NCBI RefSeq assembly: GCF_001887355.1
Contig: NZ_MPIN01000015.1
Location: 184,268-248,267 of the forward strand
DNA: 64,000 nucleotides
Source: Cystobacter ferrugineus
GTDB taxonomy: Bacteria; Myxococcota; Myxococcia; Myxococcales; Myxococcaceae
Direction: 5' to 3'
The translations under genes and the position numbers were made by a program. This document shows, piece after piece, positions 48,727 to 57,226 of the stretch. The notes below the pieces were generated by a model. The model saw only the letters and a program-made list of their open reading frames with translations. It was not told where the DNA came from and searched no databases. Positions within the stretch are counted from its first letter, which is position 1. Every line of letters starts with the position of its first letter.

Positions 48727-49311
48727 ATGCGACGCGCGACGAGTCTCGGAAGCCTGGTGGTGATGCTGTGGGCGGGGACGTCGGAAGCGGGGCCGTGGCG
48801 GGGGTACGCCTCGCTGAGCGCCGGTTTCGTCATCGACCATACCTCCGGAATCGGGGCCCGAGGAGGAGGGCTCCAGGCCTACGTGGGCGTGGAAACTCCC
48901 TTCGGGCTGTCCCTCGGTGTGGTGGGTGAGGGCGTGGAGACCTGGGGGCGGCGCTTCCAGGGACAGACGACCGAGCTGGACTACCTGTCGTTGGGAGGCG
49001 AGCTGCGGCTGCGCTTCCTGCGCGACGGCGGGGTGAACCCGTGGGTCGGGCTGCGCGTGGCGCAGAGCCGCGCCACCCCCCTGACCCTGACGGACATGGT
49101 GACGGGCTCGCCGCAGCGCATGCTGCACTCGGGGTTGAGCACGGCGGTGCGCATCGGGGTGGACGCGTGGCTGGGCGAGCACCTGGGCATCACCGCCTCC
49201 ACCGCCTGGCAATGGTGCGACGTGCGCGTGGACAGCCTCGAGTCCGCCTCCGCCGAGGCGTGCGCCGAGCCGCTGCACTCCATCCTGCTCGGGCCCACGC
49301 TGCGCTTCTGA
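48727..49311 (+). CDS. Small outer-membrane beta-barrel protein
   Basis: 194 residues from the ATG at 48727; the frame opens at 48604. RRATSLGSLVVMLWAGTSEA is a signal peptide with SEAG cleavage. The mature protein alternates polar and hydrophobic residues in Gly/Tyr-rich strands (YASLSAGFVIDHTSGIGARG, LQAYVGVETPFGLSLGVVGE, LGGELRLRFLR, STAVRIGVDAWLGEHLGITA) and ends in PTLRF, with the terminal Phe signature of barrel proteins. This predicts about eight strands. Function unknown: OmpA-like or porin-family small barrel. Convergent with the SDR gene 17 bases away. Confidence 0.75.
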   Translation: MRRATSLGSLVVMLWAGTSEAGPWRGYASLSAGFVIDHTSGIGARGGGLQAYVGVETPFGLSLGVVGEGVETWGRRFQGQTTELDYLSLGGELRLRFLRDGGVNPWVGLRVAQSRATPLTLTDMVTGSPQRMLHSGLSTAVRIGVDAWLGEHLGITASTAWQWCDVRVDSLESASAEACAEPLHSILLGPTLRF

Positions 49312-49328
49312 GCGGCCCGCCCGGGGCC

Positions 49329-50090
49329 TCAGAGCACCTTGCTGGCCACGGCGTCGAAGAGCGCGTTGGGCACCCACCGCGCCATCCCGACCGCGCGGGC
49401 CATGGGCCAGGGAAAGCCGTACACGTCATCCCCTCGCAGGATGGCCTGGCCCATGCGATCCACGGCCGGATCCGCCTCCAGCAGGAAGGGCATGGGGTGC
49501 TGGATGCCCGCGGTGATCTCCGTCTTCACGAAGCCGGGACGGATGCAGGTGACGCGCACCCCGGTGCCGTGCAGATCCACGCGCAGGCTCTCCAGGAAGG
49601 TGTCGAGGAAGGCCTTGGAGGCGGAGTAGGCGGCGTTCTGGGGAAGGCCGCGGCAGCTCGCCAGACTGGACACGCCCACGAGGTGGCCGCGATTGCGCTC
49701 CACCATCCGGGGCAGCACCGCGGACAGCGTGGCCACGGCACCGGTGACGTTCACGTCGATGACCTTCCGGGCGTCCTCCCAGGGGAAGTTCCGGGCGTGG
49801 GTGGGAAAGCCCACGCCCGCGTTGGCCACCACCAGATCCAACCCACCGCAGGCCTCATCCAGCTCGCGCACGCGCGCGAGCGTGGCGTCCGCCAGGGAGA
49901 CGTCCAGCTCCACGGGCTCGATGGTGGCCCCCAGGGACTTGCCCTCCTGGGCGAGCGCCTCGAGCCGGGGCAGCCGCCGCGCGGCGGCGTACACCTTCAC
50001 GCCCCGCTTGCCCAACCACAACGCCAGACCCCGCCCCAGACCGCTGGAGGCCCCCGTCACGAGGGCCGTCCGATAGCTCATCTCCGACAT
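49329..50090 (-). CDS. Short-chain dehydrogenase/reductase
   Basis: 253 residues from an ATG with GAGGCGG upstream. Classical SDR: nucleotide motif TALVTGASSGLGRGLAL, NAG motif LVVANAGVG, catalytic triad Ser in VGVSSLASCRG and Tyr-x-x-x-Lys in AAYSASKAFLDTF, and PGFVKTEITAG. NAD(P)-dependent oxidoreductase of unknown substrate. Myxococcal CsgA (C-factor) is also an SDR, but this protein has no special mark of CsgA and is a usual house-type member. Cytoplasmic; single gene. Confidence 0.92.
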   Translation of the reverse strand: MSEMSYRTALVTGASSGLGRGLALWLGKRGVKVYAAARRLPRLEALAQEGKSLGATIEPVELDVSLADATLARVRELDEACGGLDLVVANAGVGFPTHARNFPWEDARKVIDVNVTGAVATLSAVLPRMVERNRGHLVGVSSLASCRGLPQNAAYSASKAFLDTFLESLRVDLHGTGVRVTCIRPGFVKTEITAGIQHPMPFLLEADPAVDRMGQAILRGDDVYGFPWPMARAVGMARWVPNALFDAVASKVL

Positions 50091-50429
50091 GTGCCGCCTC
50101 CTCGGGGGAGGGCTTAGCGTGGGGCCCGGTGCCCGCCAACCACGCCCGTCATCCGACCGCGCGCGGGTTTTGACATTCGCACGTTCCAGGCCCGCTGAAG
50201 CCCTCCTCCAGCGCGACAGGATGCACGCCTGTTGTCACTCGGAGACGCAGGTGTCCGCCCGGACGCCGGAGCCGGCGGAAATCCCGTGCGAATCCCCTCA
50301 GGTTTTTGAGTCCGACGGCACCTCGCGACGCCGCCGGACGAGCCCCCCCTCCTCTGAGGACGAGAGCAGGCGGCCCTGGCATCCGCATTGCTCTTCCATC
50401 GCCCCGCGTTCCTCTTCCAGGAGATTCCC
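50091..50429. other. Intergenic region upstream of the ferritin-like lipoprotein gene
   Basis: 339 bases between the divergent SDR and ferritin-like genes. No coding frame with a ribosome site. The last 30 bases hold CAGGAGA before the start at 50430. I noticed a structured-looking patch at 50245-50340 (ccggacgccgg, cgccgccgg) but no known riboswitch consensus. A promoter could not be assigned. Confidence 0.4.
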
Positions 50430-51812
50430 ATGCACTCGTCCCGGCTGCGTCTGCTCTTCGCCCGCACCCTCCGCGCCTCGCTCCTCTCGCCCCTGGTGCT
50501 CTCGGGGTGTGGAATCATCGAGCCACCGTTCGGAGGGCACTGTGGAGAGCCGGACCAGGAGCCGTGTCCCGGCGTGGACCTGAAGGGCTACGCCCAGCCC
50601 GCTTGCAACCAGAACTGGCTCGCGGTGAGCGGCCTCTCGCCCGCGCTCCCTCCGGACGTCGTGCAGTTGCGGATGCTCTTCCCGCGGCGCCCTCCCGAAG
50701 AGGCCGCGCAGCCCGTGCTCTCGGCCTCGGGCACGGCCTGCGCGACGGCGTCCAATCCGTCGGCGTGCCAGTCGGAGCTCGACCAGCTCAAGGTGACCCA
50801 GGGCTTCCGCGACCGCTGCGGCGTCGAAATGGAGTGCACCGCCTTCTACCTCGCGACGACCCGGGGTGACGAGGTGACCGCCCACACGTCCCTGGAAGCG
50901 CTCAAGCGCTTCCTCGGGCCCATCGACACCACCCAGGAAGCCGCGCTGCTCGCCTTCGGCCAGGGGCTCGACATGGCCTGTGGGAAGTTGGAGTCCGGCG
51001 CGGTGAAGGCCAACCCCGATGGCACCTTCAACGTCATTGGCAACGAGGGCCACGCCTGCGGACCCGGCACCAATCTGTACCAGGTCGTCATGAAGGTCTC
51101 TCCGTCGGGAGCCGTCACGGAGGAGACGCGCACGTTGCTGGAGAAGGGCAATCCCAATTGTGCCATTGGCCGGAGGCCGGACGGGTTGCACGCCGCGGGG
51201 AGCGTGGACTGCGACAGCGCCCTGGGCCGGCACTTCGCCCAGGCCGCGCACCTGGAAGCGGCCTCCATCCAGGCCTTCCTACGGCTGCGCGAGGAGCTCG
51301 CCCAGCACGGCGCGGACGAGTCCTTGCGCACCGCGGCCCTGGCGAGCGCCGTGGACGAGGTGATGCACACCGACGTGAGCACCCGCCTGGCACGCCGCTT
51401 CGGCGCGGAGCCCCCACGGCCCCAGGTGGAGACGCGTCCCCCGCGCTCCCTGTTCGAGGTGGCGCTGGAGAACATCGTGGAGGGCTGCACGCGCGAGACG
51501 TATGGCGCGCTGGTGGCGCACTACCAGGCGCTGCACGCGCGGGACGCGGAGATCCGCGGCATCATGGCGCGCATCGCCGAGGACGAGACGCGTCACGCCG
51601 AGCTGTCCTGGGCCATCGATCGCTGGGCCCACGAGCGGCTGTCGGACGCGGAGCGCGCCACCCTGCACGAGGCGCGGCACCGGGCCGTGGAGACGCTGCG
51701 CGAGGAGCTGGCCCGTCCGCTGGACGCCCAGCTCATCGACGAGGCGGGCCTGCCCCCGCCCGAGATCGCCGCGTCGATGCTGGCCTCGCTCGAGCGGGAG
51801 TTGTGGGCCTGA
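50430..51812 (+). CDS. Lipoprotein with ferritin-like di-iron domain
   Basis: 460 residues from the ATG at 50430 (CAGGAGATTCCC upstream). MHSSRLRLLFARTLRASLLS then LVLSGCG is a lipoprotein signal. Residues 30-250 form a Cys-containing domain (CGEPDQEPCPGVDLKGYAQPAC, DRCGVEMEC) of unknown fold. Residues 280-460 have the ferritin-like four-helix pattern: HLEAASIQAFLRLREELAQ (Glu), VDEVMHTDVSTRLARRF (His/Asp), ENIVEGCTRETYGALVAH (Glu) and RIAEDETRHAELSW (E-x-x-H pair). These residues can bind a di-iron centre. Envelope-anchored ferritin-like proteins are known in myxobacteria without a defined role; oxidation or iron handling outside the cytoplasm is plausible. Confidence 0.75.
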   Translation: MHSSRLRLLFARTLRASLLSPLVLSGCGIIEPPFGGHCGEPDQEPCPGVDLKGYAQPACNQNWLAVSGLSPALPPDVVQLRMLFPRRPPEEAAQPVLSASGTACATASNPSACQSELDQLKVTQGFRDRCGVEMECTAFYLATTRGDEVTAHTSLEALKRFLGPIDTTQEAALLAFGQGLDMACGKLESGAVKANPDGTFNVIGNEGHACGPGTNLYQVVMKVSPSGAVTEETRTLLEKGNPNCAIGRRPDGLHAAGSVDCDSALGRHFAQAAHLEAASIQAFLRLREELAQHGADESLRTAALASAVDEVMHTDVSTRLARRFGAEPPRPQVETRPPRSLFEVALENIVEGCTRETYGALVAHYQALHARDAEIRGIMARIAEDETRHAELSWAIDRWAHERLSDAERATLHEARHRAVETLREELARPLDAQLIDEAGLPPPEIAASMLASLERELWA

Positions 51813-51824
51813 GCCCCGGAGCGG

Positions 51825-52284
51825 CTACTTCGCGGAGGCGCAGCCGCTGTCCGCGTAGTTGCCGGTTCGTGTCGATGTTGTTCCCGCTCCACACCGTGTC
51901 GTGGAACTCGATCATCACGACGATCTCCTTCGCGGTGTAGGCCTGGACGATGCGGTCGATCTTGTCGAAGTTGGGCTTGGACAGCTCACCCGACACGAGC
52001 CCCTTCGTGTTGAATTCCGGGTGGGCCAGCAGCGCGCCGTTGATGCGGATGGTGTTCCACCCCCACTTGACGGCCGCATCGACTTGCTTCTCCGTGTCGC
52101 GCTGGAAGAAGTCCCACCCGTCGAGGTTGGCACCCACCGGATAGAACTTGTTCCCGCTCGGGGCCACGCTGTCCTTGCCGGCGATGTAGAAGCGGCCGGT
52201 GGGATTGGCGAGGGTGGCCTCCCCGGTACCGAGTACCTCGTCCCCCGTCGCCGCGGGTGATGCTCGAGGACAGCAGCTGTTCAC
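51825..52284 (-). pseudogene. GH5-like glycoside hydrolase pseudogene with internal deletion
   Basis: Minus strand, from a GTG near 52284: after a Thr/Ala/Gly leader (DEVLGTGEATLANP), GRFYIAGKDSVAPSGNKFYP, VGANLDGWDFFQRDT, AVKWGWNTIRINGALLAHPE and IVVMIEFHDTVWSGNNID match the beginning of a GH5-type barrel. Next the frame shifts and only NYADSGCASAK plus a stop at 51825 remains, which looks like the original C-terminus. Some 250 residues with the catalytic Glu residues are missing. Confidence 0.65.
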
Positions 52285-52389
52285 TCGACAGGACAGGACT
52301 CTTCGGAAACCTTCACAACACGTGTCAGACGGCCGGTCTAGAAGAGCGAGCGAGTAACCGCTGAACCTCGATTCCAGATGAGGCTGTGC

Positions 52390-55221
52390 ATGAGAAAACC
52401 TTCCCATTTCCTCGCCGCGCTCCTGCCCCTGCTCCTCGTGGGTTGTTCCTCGGGGGACACGGAGGAGCCCGGCACGGGCACTCCGGGCGATGTCTCGGCC
52501 CGGGGCGCCGCGTCCGGTGACTCCCCCTTGCAGTTCGCGCCTCCGCCCGGGCTCTCGATGCAGGCACTCGTCGAGCTCGATACGGACTGTGACGGTCTGA
52601 CCGACGCGGAGGAGTGGAGCAACGTCTACGTGGGGGTGAAGCTCACGGATCGGAGCAAGCAGGACACGGACGGCGATGGCCTGCGCGATGGCGTGGAAGT
52701 GGCCCGGACGTCCTCCCTCAACACCCAACCCGGGTGCGCGCTCTCCTTCATCCCGGACGCGGACCCCTCGAGCAGCACCAACCCGACCAACCCGGACACG
52801 GACGGGGACGGCATCCTGGATGGAGTGGAGGACCGCAATCGAAACGGCCGGGTGGATCCGGGCGAGACGGATCCCGCCAAACAGGACTCGGATGGTGATG
52901 GCCTGACGGATGGCGCGGAAGACGCCAACCACAACGGCCTGGTGGACCTGGGAGAGACGAACCCCGCCCAAGCCGACACGGACTCGGACGGTCTGTCGGA
53001 CTTCATCGAGCTCAAGACCAGCGGCACGGATCCGCTCACCGCCGACATGGACGGCGACACCTGTCTGGATGGGACCGAGGACCGCAATGGCAACGGCGTC
53101 ACGGATCCGGGCGAGACGAGCCCGAAGAATGGCGCGGATTGCTCGACCCCCAACCTGGACACGGACGGCGACGGCATCACGGACGAGGTCGAGCAGGCCC
53201 ATGGCACCGATCCGCGCAATCCGGACTCGGACTGCGACGGCCTCCTGGATGGACCCAACAAGAATGGCTTCCTGGGCGAGGACCTGAACGCCAACGGCGT
53301 GCTGGACCCGGGCGAGACGAGCCCCACCCAGCGTGACACGGATGGAGACGGTCTGGTGGACGGCGTGGAGCGCGGCGTGGCCACCAGCGCGGCTCCCGTC
53401 ACGACCTGCGGCTATGTCGGCGACGCGGACCCCTCCACCCAGACGAACCCCACCGCCGCGGACAGCGACGGTGATGGCCTCGCCGATGGTGCCGAGGACT
53501 CCAACCAGAACGGCCGCGTGGACTCGGGCGAGCTCGACCCGGGCGATGGCTCGGACGGCACCAGCACCTCGCCCGCGGGCCAGGCCTGCGCCCCGCAGAA
53601 CCAGCGTCAGGTGGTCTTCAAGGAGGACAACGGCAACGACATCCGGCTGGCGCTCCGCCCCTCCTTCCAGGAGGTGAAGGCGATCTCCTCGGGCAACATC
53701 AAGGGCTTCATCGGCTACGACCACACCAACAAGGTGACCTTCATCGCCTACAAGCGCGGCCAGGCGGGCACCTCCACCACGGCGGCGGGCGACGAGTCGT
53801 TCGTGCGGGGCCAGTTGTATCCGTCGGTGACGGAGACCACGCAGGTGTTCACCACCTGGGACGGATATCCCGCCTCGCAAGCCTTCTACGAGAAGGCGGA
53901 CACCTCCTCCCTCGGCGCCTACACCAACGCGGTGGCCAATGCCCTCGTCGGCTCGGGAGCGGGGACGCTCGCGGGCGGCACCGACGTCACGGGTCCGTTC
54001 AAGCTCCAGGCGCAGTACGTGCACCGCTCCAACTCGAGCGTGCTCGTGGTGCTGGCCATCACCCCCAAGGCGAGCTTCGTGGAGCCGGGGATGTTCGTCA
54101 TGGGCGACACCGCGGGCGGCACGGCCCTGGCCCAGTTCGGTGACGTGGACGCGGTGCAGTGCGAGACCTTCACCACCACGGGCAGCGGCCCCACGGACTT
54201 CCTGTTCGTGGTGGACGACAGCGGCTCCATGGCCGCGTCCCATCAGGCGCTGGCCAATGCGGCCAATGCCGTGGCCGCGCGATTGAGCAACTCGCAGCTC
54301 GACTGGCGCATTGCCCTGGTCACCACCTCCTACGGCGCGACCTACAGCACCAACCGCAACATCTTCCGGGGCTTCACCCGGGACATCAACCAGTTCAGGG
54401 CCTGGCTGGATCAGAACGCCGCGTGCCCGGACTCCTCGCAGGGCTGCTGGATTGGTGTCAGCGGCATCGCCGACGAAGTGCACCTGAAGCCGGCGCGCAA
54501 GGCGGTCAACGACATGACCGCCGCCACCACGACCGACGTCACCAAGCGGTTGCGTCCCGAGGCCCGCCTGGCCGTCATCTTCCTCACGGACGTGCGTGAT
54601 CAGTCCACGGACAACGCCGCGCCCGGCTCCGGCAACACGCTCAACGAGTTCATCACCTACTTCAAGAGCGGCAACCCCACGGGCAAGGCCATCCAGTTGC
54701 ACGGCATCCTCTGCGATCCCGCCGAGAGCACCACCCGGTGCAACAGCCAGGAGGACCCTCTCAACCCGGTGCACAAGGACGCCATCCAGGCGCTGGGCGG
54801 CATCGTGGGCAGCATCCGCACCGCGACGGGCATCCAGGCGGCCATCAACAGCATCATGGACAACGTGATTGGCTCCGCGGGTTACAAGACGCTCAAGCTG
54901 CCCATCGGCGCGTCCGTGCGCGTGGCGCTGGCGCAGGTGCGTGACGCCACGAAGTGCAATCCCAACGACCTGCCGCGCAGCCGGACGGATGGCTTCGATG
55001 TGGACGGCCGCAGCCAGGCCGTGTCCTTCTACGGGGCGTGCCGTCCGCCCGAGACGGGCACCATCCAGGGCGCCATCTCCTACCGCTTCTGGAGCGACCT
55101 CACGAGCAACCCAGAGGGCAATCCGCCGCCCTGCTACACCGACACCTACTACGACCCGACCGAGCCGGACTTCTGCCTGGGCTCCCGCGTGTGCAACCAG
55201 TATACGAACCGGTGCGAATAA
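52390..55221 (+). CDS. cglD: CglD-like gliding-motility lipoprotein (TSP3 repeats plus VWA domain)
   Basis: 943 residues from the ATG at 52390 (an ATG at 52378 is possible). MRKPSHFLAALLPLLLVGC is the lipoprotein signal. Residues 65-395 carry about ten thrombospondin type-3/calcium-binding repeats of the form DTDGDGLxDGxEDxNxNGxxDPGE. Residues 400-600 form a beta domain. A von Willebrand A domain follows at about 605-830: FLFVVDDSGSMAASHQ (MIDAS DxSxS), ALVTTSYGATYSTNRN, RLAVIFLTDVRDQSTD. The C-terminus is Cys-containing (CNPNDLPRSR, CLGSRVCNQYTNRC). The order matches Myxococcus CglD, an outer-membrane lipoprotein of adventurous gliding motility that can be restored between cells by contact. 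Ends in a 15-bp terminator. Confidence 0.75.
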   Translation: MRKPSHFLAALLPLLLVGCSSGDTEEPGTGTPGDVSARGAASGDSPLQFAPPPGLSMQALVELDTDCDGLTDAEEWSNVYVGVKLTDRSKQDTDGDGLRDGVEVARTSSLNTQPGCALSFIPDADPSSSTNPTNPDTDGDGILDGVEDRNRNGRVDPGETDPAKQDSDGDGLTDGAEDANHNGLVDLGETNPAQADTDSDGLSDFIELKTSGTDPLTADMDGDTCLDGTEDRNGNGVTDPGETSPKNGADCSTPNLDTDGDGITDEVEQAHGTDPRNPDSDCDGLLDGPNKNGFLGEDLNANGVLDPGETSPTQRDTDGDGLVDGVERGVATSAAPVTTCGYVGDADPSTQTNPTAADSDGDGLADGAEDSNQNGRVDSGELDPGDGSDGTSTSPAGQACAPQNQRQVVFKEDNGNDIRLALRPSFQEVKAISSGNIKGFIGYDHTNKVTFIAYKRGQAGTSTTAAGDESFVRGQLYPSVTETTQVFTTWDGYPASQAFYEKADTSSLGAYTNAVANALVGSGAGTLAGGTDVTGPFKLQAQYVHRSNSSVLVVLAITPKASFVEPGMFVMGDTAGGTALAQFGDVDAVQCETFTTTGSGPTDFLFVVDDSGSMAASHQALANAANAVAARLSNSQLDWRIALVTTSYGATYSTNRNIFRGFTRDINQFRAWLDQNAACPDSSQGCWIGVSGIADEVHLKPARKAVNDMTAATTTDVTKRLRPEARLAVIFLTDVRDQSTDNAAPGSGNTLNEFITYFKSGNPTGKAIQLHGILCDPAESTTRCNSQEDPLNPVHKDAIQALGGIVGSIRTATGIQAAINSIMDNVIGSAGYKTLKLPIGASVRVALAQVRDATKCNPNDLPRSRTDGFDVDGRSQAVSFYGACRPPETGTIQGAISYRFWSDLTSNPEGNPPPCYTDTYYDPTEPDFCLGSRVCNQYTNRCE

Positions 55222-55270
55222 TCCGCGGATCGCGGCGGCGCACCCGCTCTGAGCTCGGGCGGGTGTGAAT

Positions 55271-55306
55271 CGGGGGCCCGGCGGCGAAGTGGCCGCCGGG
55301 CCCCCG
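55271..55306. terminator. Perfect 15-bp hairpin between convergent genes
   Basis: cgggggcccggcggc (55271-55285) and its exact reverse complement (55292-55306), loop gaagtg. It lies between the cglD-like gene (stop 55221) and the M28 gene (stop 55322) and could end both transcripts. Confidence 0.75.
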
Positions 55307-55321
55307 TCACGACGGGACTCC

Positions 55322-56932
55322 TCAGGGAGCCGGTGGCGAGACAGGGGGCTGCGGGGCGAAGCGCCGGAAGAAGCTGTCGTCGTTCCAGCGCGGCCGGCTC
55401 GGAGCATTGGCCACTCCCTGGGAGAGCTCCTTCATCAGCCGCACGAAGCGGACCGCGGCCTCGAGGTTCACCGGTTGCGACAGGTCATCCGCCGGGCCGT
55501 GGTAGCGCGCCGAGCGCCACTCCTTCATGAGGCGCTCCTCCCGGGAGCCCTTGCGGTAGCCCACCTTCAGGGCCAGCGCCGGAATCCCCTTGCGGATGAA
55601 GCTGTACTGGTCGCTGCGCACGAAGGCGTTCGCCTGGGGATTGGGATCGGCCACCAGGCGCAGGCCCAGGCGTTTGGCGCTGGCCTCGAGGGAGGCGGAC
55701 AAGGACGACTCCTGGGCCCCGTAGGCGAGGAGCTCCTTGAACGGGATGATCGGCAGGAACATGTCCGTGTTCAGGTTGGCCACGATCCGCCCCGAGCCTT
55801 CCGGCGGGCGCTCGGCGAACCAGCGCGAGCCCAGCAGTCCCTTCTCCTCCCCCGTCACGGCCACGAAGAGCAGGGTGCGGCGGGGCTTGGGGCCCTTGTC
55901 CTGCTGGAAGGACCGGGCCACCTCCAGCAGCGCGGCGACCCCGGAGGCATTATCCATGGCCCCGTTGTAGATGCGGTCCCCCTTCAGCGGCTCCCCCACG
56001 CCCACGTGATCCAGGTGCGCCGTGAGGACCACGGACTCGGCGGCCAGGGTGGGGTCGCTGCCCGGCAGGCGTCCCACGACGTTGCGGCAGTGCACCTGCG
56101 CGCGCTCCAGTGCCACTTCGCTCTGGATGGAGGTGGGCAGGGCGAAGTGCGGCAGGGGCTTGCCCGCGTCCGCCAGGGCCACCAGCTCCTCGAGGGTGTG
56201 GCCGCTGCCCGCCAGCAACGTGTTGGCGTGCTCCGGGTTGAAGGTGGCCGACCACGGCAGGAGCCCGTCCTGCAGCGCGGGCTCGTCCAGCATCATCACG
56301 GGATGCCGAGCTCCCGCCACGACCCGCTCCCAGGGGACTTCCTGGACGCTCGGGTTCGGCAACAACAGCATGCCCACGGCACCCGCGCGCAGAAGAGCCG
56401 CCGCGCGCTCCGCGCGTGAGCCGTAATGCGCGGCGAGGTTGCTGGACACGCCCTTGGGAATACCGCCGGACAGGACGACGGCGATCTTCCCCTGGAGGTC
56501 CTGTCCGGCCAGGTCATCGTGTCCGGCTTCCGGGATGCTCAAGCCGTAGCCCACGAAGACGAGTTCCGCCCCCAGGGGCCCCTCGCGGATGGAGGCGGAG
56601 TTGATCAGCACCTCCTTGCCGAATTCCAGGGGCGTCTCCTTGCCCTCCCGGATCAGCGACATCCGGCTCCGCTCCCACACCAGGCGCTGGGAGATGAAGG
56701 GCACGTCCTGGAAGAAGCCCCGCGCCGTGCCGGGCTGGACTCCGGCCTCGGCCAGCTTCGCCGCGACGTACTCGGCGGCCCGGAGATAACCCGGACTGCC
56801 CGTGTCGCGTCCCTCCAGCTCGTCACCGGCCAGGGCCTCGACGTGGGACCACCACCGTTGACCTTCGGGGCTCGGGGCCTTGGCCCAGCAAAGGGTGGGA
56901 AGAAGAAACAGCAGCAGGAGACAGGTTCGCAT
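55322..56932 (-). CDS. Secreted M28 family metallopeptidase
   Basis: 536 residues. MRTCLLLLFLLPTLCWAKAP is a signal peptide. Residues 110-240 form a PA-like inserted domain (ELVFVGYGLSIPEAGHDDLA, QGKIAVVLSGGIPKG). The peptidase domain has the M28 zinc ligands: VVLTAHLDHVGVG (His, Asp), AMDNASGVAALLEVAR (bridging Asp), FVAVTGEEKGLLGSRWF (catalytic Glu, Glu ligand), NLNTDMF (Asp) and ARYHGPADD (His). Co-catalytic aminopeptidases of this type release N-terminal residues; secretion fits prey protein digestion. The C-terminal 40 residues are Pro-rich. Convergent with cglD, separated by a strong hairpin. Complete ligand set, so active. Confidence 0.93.
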   Translation of the reverse strand: MRTCLLLLFLLPTLCWAKAPSPEGQRWWSHVEALAGDELEGRDTGSPGYLRAAEYVAAKLAEAGVQPGTARGFFQDVPFISQRLVWERSRMSLIREGKETPLEFGKEVLINSASIREGPLGAELVFVGYGLSIPEAGHDDLAGQDLQGKIAVVLSGGIPKGVSSNLAAHYGSRAERAAALLRAGAVGMLLLPNPSVQEVPWERVVAGARHPVMMLDEPALQDGLLPWSATFNPEHANTLLAGSGHTLEELVALADAGKPLPHFALPTSIQSEVALERAQVHCRNVVGRLPGSDPTLAAESVVLTAHLDHVGVGEPLKGDRIYNGAMDNASGVAALLEVARSFQQDKGPKPRRTLLFVAVTGEEKGLLGSRWFAERPPEGSGRIVANLNTDMFLPIIPFKELLAYGAQESSLSASLEASAKRLGLRLVADPNPQANAFVRSDQYSFIRKGIPALALKVGYRKGSREERLMKEWRSARYHGPADDLSQPVNLEAAVRFVRLMKELSQGVANAPSRPRWNDDSFFRRFAPQPPVSPPAP

Positions 56933-57226
56933 GAGGCGCGAGCCTCCCCGGCCCCCGTCCTCCCGTCCATTGGCTTCTCACCCTCCGTGACATCAAAGGG
57001 GGCCCACGCATCCAACCGGCACCGCCCTGGCTCATCCGACGGCCAGGCATCCTCGCCCCGCCCCCGTCGTCGGGATGACTGTCATACCGGACGATTGCTA
57101 TTCTCAAGCGCACACGCCCAAAGACAGCACTCACGGTGGAAGTGACTCCACTTCCAGCTCCGGCCCGCCCTCGCGCGGTGGGCCCGCGACGTGTGCGCTC
57201 CGCGTCGACAGCGCTCGTTCCACACC

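Noticed and set aside
49329-50090. csgA (C-factor) as identity of the SDR gene.
   Set aside because: The protein is a generic classical SDR; nothing seen ties it to CsgA rather than other SDRs.
50245-50345. Cobalamin- or c-di-GMP-riboswitch-like patch upstream of the ferritin-like gene.
   Set aside because: Some short pieces resemble the B12 element, but they are in the wrong order and the B12 box is absent; no GEMM core either.
51733-55407. A 1224-codon open frame on the minus strand opposite the CglD-like gene.
   Set aside because: It is a mirror of the GC-rich codon pattern of the plus-strand gene; apart from the GH5 remnant at one end it has no domain.
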